Part shown: piece after piece, positions 49,141 through 60,087 of the stretch
Layout of the letters: every line of letters begins with the position of its first letter
How positions within the stretch are numbered: the first letter of the stretch is position 1
Source of the DNA: Rhabditoides inermis
Taxonomy: Eukaryota > Nematoda > Chromadorea > Rhabditida > Rhabditidae
Assembly: GCA_963966185.1 (NCBI GenBank)
Contig: CAWZYM010000151.1
Span: forward strand, 1,187,501-1,251,500
Length of the DNA stretch: 64,000 bases
Reading direction: 5' to 3'
Made by a program: the position numbers and the translations under genes
Notes under the pieces: generated by a model
What the model saw: the letters and a program-made list of their open reading frames with translations, nothing else
Databases searched by the model: none
Told to the model about the DNA's origin: nothing

Positions 49141-51354
49141 TCTCTCTCTCTCAATGACGTCACTCCAGGCAGTGACCTTCTCGTACTACCTCTTCATGGT
49201 GATCACAATCCTCAACCTCATGATCTCGATGCTCGTCAAGAAGGCCGACGAAGTGTTGGTACGTCACAGCAGTGTTTACCGTATCCCACGCGTTCGCTAC
49301 AGTAATCATGTCACAGCATTCGCTACAGTAATCATGTCACAACATTCGCTACAGAAATCATGTCACAACATTCGCTACAGTAATCATGTCACAAAATTCG
49401 CTACTATAATCAATACTAACTACCATACCCCACTCAATCGTTGCAGGACCGCGAGTCGCTGGAGTTCAAGTTCACCCGCGTGTGCATCTACAGCGAGTAC
49501 TGGGAGCTGCACAACTCGGTCCCGCCCCCTCTCAACCTCCTGTTCGTACCGACTGTCATGCTTGTCGACTTTTTTTCCAAGAGGATGAATAAGCAGTCTA
49601 TCAAGGTGCGTTAGAGTTAGACTTAATTCATATCCACTTAGAAGCTTATAAACTGGTTTAGAAAACTCTGCTTGAAGTCTAGATTGAGGACACAATGAAA
49701 CAAAAACGTTTATCACCGAGTTATCGTTATACACAGTTAATACACAATAGCAGCATTAAAACGTATTAGCTTCTCCTGAATATGCCACTCAGCCTGGCCA
49801 GCTTTCCGTGTTTGACCCTCGCATTGGGGTCGGTGGGGATGGCGGTGGACAGGTAGGCGCCAGTGTGGAAGATGTAGCAGCGCCACAGCTGGTCGAACTT
49901 CTTCTCCCGGATGCGAAGGGAGTGAGCCAGACACGGCAGCGCCGCGTAGATGGCCTTCTCACACTTCTCTGGCAGCTTGGTGTTGAGCTCAATAGAAACG
50001 TTTCAGCCAAGTAGTTCCTGCGATCAGATTCATCTGATCCCATGAATGTGCTTGGTATACTCATCGACATATCAGAAAATTAAGTTACTCTAGTTCCCGT
50101 TTAGCTACTACACATGTTTTTCCCCCAAAAAATACTGTATACTTACCTGAACAGAGTACATTTGTGCCTTTGTCTTTGTGAGCTGCTTGATCAGAGCCCG
50201 CACCTTTTTCATGTCGGTAGAGATGAGAGTGTGCGTCTTCGTCTCACCCTCATACTGCCACTCGAGACGCAACTCCTCCTAGAATCATAGTCATTTCGTT
50301 TCGCAATCTTGTCGTGAACTTCCGTTTTTTTTTTTAAAAGAATATGAATACATAAAATACTAACCTTGTCAGTGTATCCAATAGCGAGGTGGACAGCGGG
50401 CATTCTTGGTTGTTGGATGAGTGATGGTTGCGAGGGGACGCTTTTATTGGGTAAGGGGAGATGGGCAAGGCCCACGAGTTCCCGCGGTGCCACCGGCTGC
50501 TTGCGACTGTCCATGGGGCGTGCCCGCGGGCCATGGTAGTAAAGGTTCCCATGACCTATTAGCTTGTCTCATTACTTTGTAGATCAACATAACGATAAGG
50601 TTTCAAGAAATACAAACACGAGCCACTACATAAATAATACAGAGAACAACTGTACCACTCGTACAGAGAATCCTGCTGAATCCAGACATAAAATAAAAGA
50701 ATTCCATCCGAAAACGTTCTCATTTCAGAAACAGCACTATGCCGCGACGCGTATAGCTGACACGGACGATGCGGATGCGGTGGATGCGAAGAGAGGACAG
50801 CTGCGGAGGGAGGCAGACGGGTACATGGTCAGTGAGGGAGAGAGGGAGGAGGGGGGGAGAGAGTGAGGGAGAGAGAGAGAGAGAGAGGAGAGAGAGAGGG
50901 AGGGAGAGAGAGAGGAGAGAGAGAGAGAGGGGGGAGAGAGAGAGAGGGAGGGAGGGAGGGAGGGAGGGAGGGAGGGAGGGAGGGAGGGAGAGAGAGAGAG
51001 GGAGAGGGAGAGGGAAAGAGAGATAGTATCTTGCAGACCCTTCTGAAAACGATGTTCGACCGACTCAAGTACTCCAAGGAGTACCACTACAGAACTGTCC
51101 ACGCGTCTGCCTTGCCCAGTGTGAGTACTGTACTTCCCCCAATTCACACAATATTAGTTTCCTAGAAAACGTATAGCCCTAGCCATAGCGTTTATGCCGT
51201 TCGATCTGCGGTCTGACTGTTTCATGCAAGCTAGCTGATTTCGTCTTTTCACGAGAAAAGAAATGTTACTGAAAGAAGACGTGTTGAAATGCGTTGTTTG
51301 CAGGCGAACAAGTTCCCCCCGACCAAGACTGCCTTCATGAACTCGCTCGACTAG
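45993..51354 (+). CDS. TRPC-family cation channel
   Basis: Twenty-four exons in phase encode 767 residues (45993-46082, 46239-46313, 46380-46457, 46504-46566, 46613-46706, 46763-46894, 46944-47053, 47099-47173, 47215-47283, 47325-47432, 47475-47526, 47570-47708, 47808-47899, 48011-48128, 48264-48369, 48451-48564, 48612-48671, 48729-48835, 48902-49040, 49169-49258, 49447-49605, 50729-50827, 51037-51120, 51304-51354). The N-terminal half has ankyrin-like helices (MTPLMLACSCNNLAI), a C-x-C-x2-C cluster (CLCSLC) and the TRPC-typical FRAMASEAYLWL. Six membrane helices follow, with a pore region SLYWGFFGYLDP and S6 FMVITILNLMISML. After S6, EFKFTR replaces the usual EWKFAR TRP box. This fits nematode TRP-1/TRP-2-type plasma-membrane cation channels. 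The last three exons lie beyond a 1.1 kb intron hosting an antisense gene. They fit by phase, but that C-terminus is less conserved and less certain. AATAAA at 51471. Confidence 0.9.
49259..49446 (+). repeat. ~26-bp tandem repeat in TRP intron 20
   Basis: Five imperfect copies of a unit containing ATTCGCTACAGTAATCATG occupy most of this intron between the donor GTACGT and the acceptor GTTGCAG. Confidence 0.85.
49766..50514 (-). CDS. 167-aa protein nested antisense in a TRP intron
   Basis: Three exons (50514-50365, 50278-50147, 49987-49766) join in phase. The protein has a Pro-rich N-terminal 37 residues, then a compact region with AVHLAIGYTDKEELRLEWQY and a charged helix (MKKVRALIKQLTKTK). 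The C-terminal segment (RIREKKFDQLWRCYIFHTGA) looks like a folded domain of about 130 residues. No signal peptide or membrane helix is present. I do not recognise the family. The third exon uses a TATTGAG acceptor. The gene lies entirely within the 1.1 kb TRP intron 49606-50728 on the opposite strand. The start is the first in-frame ATG; MPAVHL at residue 38 is an alternative. Confidence 0.75.
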
Positions 51355-52098
51355 CCTCACCAACCTTACAACTGTTAAAACACACCCGCTTAAAAAACTT
51401 AATTGATGAAGAAAATTTCCGAGCGTACCAGTAGTTCTATTATTCGAATCGTAGATGATAGTTGTTAGCGAATAAAGGTTTACTTTTTTGTCAAATGTTT
51501 TAATAACATAATTACGTATTTTCTGTTTAAAAAAAAATTGTTTCGGGATTGAACTTGTTTTGTAGTGCGGAACCAGAATCATGTTTTGAAATGGTGCTTG
51601 CTTCAAAAGTGAGAATAGAATGAAGACGATAAGACGATATATTCGCTAGACGCTTAATTACAGTGAGACAAGGTAGAGTGATGGTTGTCGAATGTGCGCT
51701 CGTTTCCTAGTGCACACCTCGCGGTCGTGCAAGCGGTTCCCTCCGCCGCTCCTCACCCTCCACCAAGGCTGGGGGCGTGTGCCACAAACGTACCAGATCT
51801 CTTCCTCTCTCACCTTCCCCACTTCTCCATTAAATTGATTGCTTCGGGTTATTTTTTAATGTGACTGTGATTTGTGTGACGCAGATTTTTCTGTAATAAA
51901 TTCATTCATATGTGATATCAAAGAGCGTTAGGGATGACACCACTTCTTATAGTATTTATCATCTCAGAAGAATGTCGAACCATACAGACATCAGTTCCCA
52001 AAATCACGGCATCTCATAAAAGCGAAGGCAGACATGATCAATTCTGTCTGAAAGTAACCGCCTCAGACTTTTGTGAAATGATGCGGGATCATTTTCAG
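51355..52098. other. Intergenic, TRP 3' UTR and upstream flank of next gene
   Basis: Contains AATAAA at 51471 for the TRP gene and a CATTTTCAG acceptor ending at 52098, about 48 nt before the next start codon. No other exon is visible. Confidence 0.5.
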
Positions 52099-52145
52099 TC
52101 GAAGTCGTGACTTTCGCCATCATCATTCCCTCTCCCTCTTCTCCC

Positions 52146-52279
52146 ATGTGCGGTGGGCGGGTGCTGGGTGGTCGGAGGGCGACCATGCTGGAGAGTGGAG
52201 AGGACAGCGAGGAGATGAGACGACGGGAGAAGAACAAGTACAAGACGACTGCCGGCGTCACCACTGGAGTCGGTACGCC

Positions 52280-52351
<72 letters not shown>

Positions 52352-52438
52352 ACCCTAGCACGCAATTTCCAGTGATTTGTCTTTGTCTCGCGTACTATCT
52401 GGCTCTTGCGGAGGAGTCTCTGCGGCCGCATCCGAAAG

Positions 52439-52482
<44 letters not shown>

Positions 52483-55391
52483 AGAGACAGAGAGATAAAG
52501 AGAGATAGAGAGAGAGGAAGAGAGAGAGAGAGAGGTCACTTTGCAGTTGGCGGTGTTGCGTGGAACCCGATGATTCGCAAGGCGCCGTTCTTCTACCACC
52601 TCACTCTGTAACTTTTTGACGCAGTGTTAACGCATTTAACGCACTGATTTTGCGTTAACGCATTGAAAATGTGTGGGGGTGGATGTAACGCAAATTGATG
52701 CGTTGGAGTGCAAGAAAGTGCGTAGTTCATAGTAAACGCGTTGACGCATTGAATATAGTGAGAAATTGTTCCAGAAACAAATTTAAACGTTATGCAAATT
52801 TAAAGAATCCATTTTGTAGATATTACAATACAATTAAAATCTCTAATAAACAAAACAAACACAACTTTAAATTGAAATTTATTGATTAACAAATTCAATC
52901 GATACAAACAAAATCAATAACGCATAATCGCTAATCAATAACGCATAATCCTGCTTGAATGAGGCGATGGTGTCACGCCGTCGAGTAGCGCTCCTGCTGA
53001 TCTGCAACACCCATCACAGGACACTCTTATCAATACTCTCTCTCTCTCTCTCTCTACCCACCAGTGTTCTTACTCTTCCTCCAGCACTTGTGCCACCTCG
53101 TCTTCGCTCATTGTCGACAGCAACGGAAGCTCGCGCCTAAATAGTACGGGGAATCATCGGGATCCAAGATAATCACGAACTAATAGTAGCACTACTAAGC
53201 GTTCTCACTTTTCCATGACGTCCTCTCCGAAAAGGCAGATGAACTGGTTGAGGGAACACAGCTTCACTTGACCCGGTGGTCGTCCATCGGCAGCACGCGC
53301 CCGCAGCGACGACGCGCCAACTCCGCCAGCACCTAACACATAACCATAAAAACACATAGTTCCGCGGAACGGGTCGATGAGTGACGGTTTGCACAAGTAC
53401 AAATAAAATACCCCCGGCTGTCCGGCAGACGCGACGATAAATCCAGTACTTGTTGCGCCGGTGGACTCGAAGAGAGGGGAGCTGATACTCGCCCTCTTCT
53501 AACTCCGAGAACTCGCTCCAAGGCCACTCGAGCGGCTTCACGTACACCTACAGCCAACAATTAAGCCGAATAGTAAATTTTGTTAAGAATATTCACAAAA
53601 ATTGTTGAATGAAGACTGACCGTGTAGCGGAACGAGTTGTCGGGGTCGTACTCGAATCTCACGCCACAAGTGTAATTACACTTGGCGTACTCCTTGCAGG
53701 AGTCCTTGCCGGTGGGGACGGGTCTGTAAATGTAGAACTTGTCTCACATTTAAAAAAACATTTTGTACAACGACATTTTGCAGGCGAATCAGTTTGAAAA
53801 TTTCCAGGACACACATAATGAAACATGAGCAAGACACAGTGATGTGCAGACGACAAGAGAAACACAGCACTGGCTGCAGTGTAGTAGTCGTACCTGCGAG
53901 TAGTCGTCGTACATGTGTCCGGCGCGTGGCTGCAGGTGAATGCAGGCGGCCGGCATCACCTCGGGATTGCCGGGTGTGACAGTCCGAGTCGCCTCCTGTC
54001 GACAACGCACGTTCAGAGTCGGCACCTGAGCGTATTCGCGATAAGCAATTATTTAATAACGATAATGGTACACGAAATATCCTAAATGTACACAAAGAAA
54101 CGTACCTCCACGAGGAAAACATGACGCGGCAAACTAGCGACGCCCATATCGTTGTCCTCGAGACAGAAGAATCGAACTAAATGACCTCATTTACAATTAA
54201 ATACAGTGAAATACGTTTCCAAGCATGTACAACAATGAAAAAAATTGTACTCACCTCATCGCTACGCTGTATTCAAGAAAATTCACTGTCAGTTGATTCG
54301 CGCACGGCATCCTGTAACGGAGAAAGTGTTCGCAGAAAAACGCGATACGAAGTGATGCACGTGCCAACGAAAATTCCACACAAACAAAGTAAAATACAAC
54401 AAAGTAAAATACTAACAAAACAGTGGTGAGATGAGCGGAATGGCCACTTCGGGCGGGCGGCGCTGTGAATGAGTTTTTTTCTGCTACGCTGAGTGTTGAC
54501 GAACAGTCGGTAACCGTAATAAGTTGTGCGTATCGTATTTTTTCGCAACGTCGTGAATAGACCGCAGTGTTTCGTACATTTCACATTTTAGATTACATTT
54601 GAGTAAATTTTAGACGATCGTACATTTTGTTTGAGCGGCAAAATGAATTGAACACGTTATTGTCCGGAGTTTACGTTTCAAACAATAAACGAAAACACGC
54701 AAAACAACAAATGGGAAAACAGTAATCAACAACAGCAATCAATAAGATATCACAACGATGTGGTGTGATATATTAGAATCTTTCATTTGAAAAGCAGACA
54801 GGCAGCTCGCCACCCTTTTTTCGTCAAGCTCACTCACCGGTCGCGCGCGAGCAGCGCAATTTGGAACATAAATCAATCCTTGATCGATGTGATTATCCTA
54901 CATGATCCAAATCTCATAAATTGTTTGCCACTGCGTATACAATATGCTTGCGCACAGTTTGTGCTCCTGGAGAATTGGTGAGGACTTTACACGACAATGA
55001 AACAATTTTTATACTAAATATAAGTTTGATGTAAAATGAAATAGGATCGATCATGAAAATCAGAAATTCGGACTTACTTCGTGATGAGGTACAAACTTGG
55101 CACGATTTTCCAAAAGGCGGGAAAGAGAGGGGGAGAGAGAGGAACGGGAGAGAGAGGGGGAGAGAGGGGGAGAGGGGGAGAGAGAGGGGGAGAGAGAGGG
55201 AGGAGAGGGGGGGGGAGAGAGAAGGAGAGATGGGGAGAGAGAAAAAGAGAGAGATAGGAGAGAGGGAGGGGAGAGAGAGGGGGGAGAGAGAGGAAGGGGA
55301 GAGAGAGGGGGGAGAGAGGGGGAGAGGGGGAGAGAGAGGAAGGGAAGAGAGGGTGGAGAGAGGGGGGAGAGATGGGGAGAGAAAAAAGAGG

Positions 55392-55455
<64 letters not shown>

Positions 55456-56982
55456 AAAGAAGGGGAGAGAGAGGGGGGGGAGAGAGAATGAGGAAGAGGG
55501 GAGAGAGAGGGGAGATAGGGGAGAGAAGGGGGCAGAGAGGGGAGAGAGAGAGGGAGAGATAACTTTTGTAGGCATAGTTTGGTGAGGCATCAGCTGTTTA
55601 TTTCATTGCGTAGTTCTTTTTTCCATGAACATTCGAGATGATCAAAACTTCTTTTGGTATAACTTTTTTTGAATTTTTGGATGTTTTTGATATAAACTTC
55701 TTTTGATTCATAACTGATAGCGGTTAAAAATACGACAAAATGTGTCGTTTGAATTATAATTTTAAACCTATCTCCTATTTCCGTTGACACAATCACTCGC
55801 ATTCGTAACGCACTTTCTCGCACTCCAACGCAACACGGGGTGCGTGATAGTTGCGTGAAAAATGCGTTGTTTAAAATTTGCGTTGACACAATCACTCGCA
55901 TTCCTAACGCATTTTCTCGCATTCTAACGCAAAATGGGGTGCGTCAAAATTGCGTAAACGGTGCGTAGTTCAAAATTTGCGTTAACACTGCGTCATTAAT
56001 TACCAGAGCATGTTCGAGCAGACACCCGTACATATCATATTCGACCACAAACACATGAGGAACATCACCGAGAGAGTGAGTATTTCATATTCTATACTCC
56101 AATTTTAAATGAATTTCTGTATTCTATATTCAAATCAAATCATTTATCCGTACTCGCATCGGATGGAAGCTTCATCCATTGTCTTCTAGATTCTCCAATC
56201 TGTCTTACTTCCAGTTCTGCTTCAGGCGCTGACGTACATGTCTTCACAAAGGAGCCAAGTCCCAATACGACTGCTCGATCTGTCTCGCCTCGAGAATGCC
56301 TCGTACACTCTGTGCGATGAGTATAGGCGAATCATTCCCCACAACAAACCCGCGTTCGGAGTGTTCGTCATTGGGTGAGTGGAAAACGCATCTTTCTTAG
56401 GACATTGGTATAAATAAGAAGACATGTTGATAGCGTATATAGTGCATTAGCTTTCCAACTTTGAACAGTGTTTTACATTTCCTTTCCAGGTACGGTGACT
56501 GTTTCAAAACTCGAGTGAGGCTCATCGATGGAATGTTTGGATATTTCCTAATGAAACATCCGAATCCCACGTACAATAACACCATGCAACACCGGCAGAG
56601 GACAAGTGCCAACAATTGCATTGTGAGGCTGTGTAAACTTGTTAGCGACGGTTTCATTTTGTTTAGTTTGTTTAGTTTATCTATCAACTATTTTATCTAT
56701 TAACTATTTATCTATTAACTATCAATCTTTTTTAGTTTAGTTTATCTATCATCTGTTTCAGACGTACAGATCACGTGAAGATCGATCGGAGAACAAGCGG
56801 AAAGGATTGGAGCGAATTCACGATGATCCCAGACTACCCTGCCACTATGTAATCTCATTGAATTTTAAACGTACTTCTACGCTTTTCAGAAGCTTATCAA
56901 AGAATTGATGATGTTTATCGAAATGTACGAGAAGCGAATGTACAAGGTTGATAGTGATTTCTTGGTAAGTCGTAAGTGGGAG

Positions 56983-57029
<47 letters not shown>

Positions 57030-57642
57030 GGAGGAAGGCAGGGAGAGAGAGAAAGAGAGAGAGAAATGGTTTCAGTTGCTCTCGACGGAGAATTGGCTGG
57101 TATTGGCGGTCGAAGCTCTTCTGGTTGCCGTCGTCGTTGTGATTGCCTTCTGTCTGACCAGACTGCCCACGGTGACTGGGTCAGTGACTTTTTCCTAGGC
57201 ATAAGGATTCGAGTATAATCGAGTATGTATCAAAAGATCCCGTTTTATGATACAACCGCGAGGATCGAGGCGATTTTTCATCAATAGAGTGTTCATTCGT
57301 TCAGTGATAACATCACATTCATTTCTCTTTGCAGATACATGTCAGACAGTCGGGACCACCTTCTCCGTTCCACAAAAAGCTGGCAGAGTAGAGGCCGTCT
57401 CTACGAGCGAATGCTGGAAAATGTTGATAGGAATAATGCACAGATGACGTGAGTGGGGCTACTTTCCTACGTACTTACCTATTAGATATTTATATCAACA
57501 GCGCACCACTGATTGCGAGAATATGAGTACATTTACCTTTTTCAGTGTTTACATTTATCGCCACCAGAAAACTCTTTTTGAATCGGAATCGCGGAGTGAA
57601 CGGGAGAAGAAGTCTGAGAAGACCGATTCATTTATCACTTAA
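52146..57642 (+). CDS. Two-pass membrane protein, family not recognised
   Basis: Eleven exons in phase (52146-52272, 52373-52438, 52547-52607, 56009-56075, 56226-56374, 56490-56622, 56762-56848, 56890-56964, 57076-57179, 57335-57448, 57546-57642) give 359 residues. A charged N-terminus precedes a first helix (VTTGVVICLCLAYYLALA, ~36-54). About 200 residues with three NxS/T sites (NIT, NAS, NNT) and several Cys follow, then a second helix (WLVLAVEALLVAVVVVIAF, ~260-282) and a ~75-residue charged tail. This suggests an extracellular loop with both ends cytoplasmic. Intron 3 (52608-56008) is almost wholly a TIR element; joining across it needs a CCAGAG acceptor. If that junction is wrong, exons 1-3 would end at a TAA at 52608 as an 85-residue protein. 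An additional terminal exon near 57788-57900 is possible. Confidence 0.7.
53070..54147 (-). CDS. Cysteine-containing protein carried inside the TIR element
   Basis: Six exons (54147-54106, 54025-53894, 53737-53621, 53547-53412, 53332-53209, 53136-53070) give about 205 residues. Recognisable stretches are LVEVPTLNVRCRQEATRTVT, KDSCKEYAKCNYTCGVRFEY and KLCSLNQFICLFGEDVMEK, with an acidic C-terminal helix. There is no clear membrane helix. I do not recognise the family. Coding-like frames extend upstream of the chosen ATG (RFFCLEDND) and a further short candidate exon with MPCANQLTV lies near 54250-54310, so the true start may be farther 5'. The acceptor of exon 3 is weak (ACAAG); the nearby TTTACAG breaks the frame. 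Either the gene travels with the element or it was there before. Confidence 0.6.
55110..55560. repeat. 450-bp purine (GGGAGA/GA) tract
   Basis: An almost pure A/G stretch on the plus strand with GGGGGAGAGAG blocks and a perfect (GA)n core near 55397-55451. It lies within the TIR element, upstream of its right end. Open frames across it are low-complexity artefacts. Confidence 0.9.
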
Positions 57643-59100
57643 ACTACTTACATTTGTTCATTCCCCAATTATAGTATTACGCTCAAATATCGTCGAACAT
57701 CGTTCTTATGAATCGCCCGTTGAGATTAAATCTTTTGTATTTCGTGTTTTGACTTCTCCATACTTCCAAACTCGCAATCAGAATTAGGCCTCAACCGCGG
57801 AGAGAGTATTGGGATACGCGGCCGGAAAGAGGAAAGAGACAGAAGAATCAGAAGAAGTCGTATGTTAAATATTCGGTGCCCCGCGCCTGGCCAAGGGCCT
57901 GACAACCTCGCACAATTCTAACAAAACAAAACATTTTCTTAAAAAAGTACTTAAAAATATAAATATAAAGAGATTAATTTTGTCTCAACCTAATGCAACA
58001 AAACCACATGCAAAAAACGTTTACAAATACTAACACTAACCTGCGCACATTGTTGAAGTAGCAGTTGAAATATATTAACAGAAATAAATAACGTCAACAT
58101 TAGAAAAGAGAGAGAGAGACAAAGAGAGAGAGGGGGTGGATGAGAGAAAGGAGAGAAGCGCAGGTTTGTGTTAGCATTTGTAAACGTTTTATGCATGTGC
58201 TTTTGTTGCATTAGGTTGAGACAAAGTGAATCTCTTTACGCAAGTACTTTTTAAAGAAAATGTATGTGTTTTTGTTAAATTTCATCGAAATTTGAAACGC
58301 TGAATTATGACTACTCTTTTTTTACTTCTCACTGATCTCTGTCTTTCTCTCTCCCGCTCTCCCGCTCTCTATAAGACGCTCTCTATAAGTATGCTCTCTA
58401 TAAGTACTCCCGCTCTCTATAAGTATGCTCTCTATCAGTCAATATCGTGCCTCTTCCTGGCTATTGAGTGCCAAAACATTGCAAACCCGGCGCGAATTAG
58501 GCGCTGCCGACGGCGAGGCTGGCTACACGCTGGGTGCAAGCTGGGTGCACTGTGAAAAAAGTCGACGGTCTGCGTGACGGGGACACGCTGGCCTTTCACC
58601 AAGTGCGGGATCGCTCATTTCGGAAAAGAGATACAAAAATGACCGCGACCAGTGATCTGATCTGGCCTACGCAACGGTGCAAATCTAACTAACATAAATT
58701 GGATGACTTCACAATGTTGCTAACATGACCTTCAGATATCGCTTCTCAAAAATTCCGGCGCGAGCCTTATCCTAATAAGCCAAAAGAGAGGGCGCTGAGC
58801 GCCCTTTCTAATTCGGGTTTCTCACAAATCAATCGTCAAAAATACATTTTTTTTCTCAGTGTAATGGTAAGATAAATGTTGAGTTAAATTGAATTGATTC
58901 TCCCAGAGTTATATAATTTTTTTTAAATCAAAATACGTTACATCTTGATTACTTGGGCGCAATAAGAGATAAGTTCCACAAGAAGATTAACAATAAATAT
59001 GATATGATACGTGCGACTATGTTTGAAAAAGTCGGCAAACGCAAAAAAAAACTATTTAAGAACAATAACAGTATACCACAACTGTAATTACAAAAAAAAC
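57643..59100. other. Intergenic, with inverted repeat and microsatellites
   Basis: Contains a ~350 bp palindromic element (57920-58275), a tandem CTCTCTATAAGTATG-type repeat (58365-58440) and a short hairpin GGGCGCTGAGCGCCC near 58790. An acceptor-like AATTAG followed by about 110 open, basic codons at 57788-57900 could be a terminal exon, but its frame cannot be fixed. Confidence 0.5.
57920..58275. repeat. Palindromic MITE-like element
   Basis: Two ~100 bp arms are inverted copies of each other at roughly 90% identity (shared words include TTGTCTCAACCTAATGCAAC and AAACGTTTACAAAT). They flank a ~110 bp spacer with a GA tract. The outer ends are A-rich on the left and T-rich on the right. Confidence 0.8.
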
Positions 59101-59220
59101 ATTATCTAAACCTTTATTGTAAGAGCGCACCGATTTCATGAGTAGTAAATCGCAAATCGTATCGTATTCTACGTGTAATATGTGTTGGTTGTGTAAGAGT
59201 GGAAGTAGATGTAGATGTTG

Positions 59221-60087
59221 TCAGATGGTCATCGTATCTGCACGGTCTTTCCGGCACAGAACTGGAAACTGCTTCAGAGCCCCTCCCTCGAAGCGGTGCA
59301 CCTTCCCGTCTACCGCAGCCTCCGCGTAGTCCATCTTCATGTTCACCCCGCCTGCAAACAGATGACCATCAGATGACGTCACTCGGATGACGTTATTCAC
59401 CGAGCACTTCGAACCCGCCAGGAATGGAAAGAACACAGGGCGCGCACGATCCGATCTGCACAGGAGAGATAGCCGCGTCCTCGCTCTTCGTCACCTGGAT
59501 TATTGATTGATTACCGATTGATTATCGATCTATTATTGATCGATACCTTCTCGTAGGGGATCCAGCAGTAGTCGAATCCGGCAGCAGTTGGCGGCAGTTC
59601 GATGAGACACTGCAGAGCCCCGAGGGTCGGTCCAGTGAACTCCTTGCTAGTGTCGCAGAAAGACGCCTCGATCTTGCCGTTCTCGTCCCACACTCGACCC
59701 ATCAACGGCTTCCCGATACGGTACCACAGAGCCACAAACTGATCCTGACTACCTTTCGGAGTCTTCAGAGCGCGGTTCAGAGCGCGCACCACTGCCCTGC
59801 AAGAGAGAGGGATGGGTGAGCGAGAGAGATAGAGAGGGAGGGGTGAGAGAGAGAGAGAGAGAGAGGAGGAGACAGAGGAAACTGACTTTTCCTTGGGCAT
59901 GGCCTCTCCATGCTTGAAGTCACTCCAATCGTTCATCACAGATTCCTGCGACATTCCAACATCCTTGCCAGCCGAACAACGAGACTGGAAGGGAGGGAGG
60001 GTGAGAGAGAGAGGGGGAGAGAGGGAGAGGGAAGGAGAGAGGGGGAGAGAGGGAGGGGACATGACGCGCACTCACTGGTTCAGCCAT
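59221..60087 (-). CDS. Conserved 194-aa protein, weakly DM9-like
   Basis: Five exons in phase (60087-60076, 59984-59887, 59796-59547, 59494-59401, 59351-59221) give 194 residues without signal peptide or membrane helix. The middle has an LWYRIGKPLMGRVWDENGK block followed by GFDYCWIPYEK. The end has GGVNMKMDYAEAAVDGKVHR. This W-x(3)-GKPxMGRxW pattern with Gly-Tyr/Trp blocks recalls DM9/DUF3421-like beta-rich proteins found in invertebrates; I hold that assignment loosely. AATAAA (minus strand) is at 59118-59113. The 3' part of this gene, with its last intron and UTR, is duplicated in opposite orientation next to the minisatellite at 12458. Exon 1 codes for only four residues, so the start is the least certain point. 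Confidence 0.75.

Larger units (their letters stand above)
52617..55995. mobile_element. 3.4 kb inverted-repeat element filling an intron
   Basis: Both ends are perfect inverted copies of TGACGCAGTGTTAACGCA. Subterminal regions are rich in GCGTT/AACGC words; the right end holds two ~100 bp direct copies of one module (55783-55880 and 55881-55985), and the left end has a related single copy. The element starts 9 nt after the donor of intron 3 of the host gene and stops 13 nt before its acceptor. Inside are an antisense spliced gene (53070-54147) and a purine tract (55110-55560). No transposase is recognised. Flanking TT/TT could be a target duplication but is too short to count. Confidence 0.65.

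Noticed and set aside
55053..55590. Frames of 160-176 codons through the purine tract (Glu/Arg-rich forward, Ser/Pro/Leu-rich reverse)
   Set aside because: They arise only from the (GA)n composition, are open on both strands and have no splice or start context.
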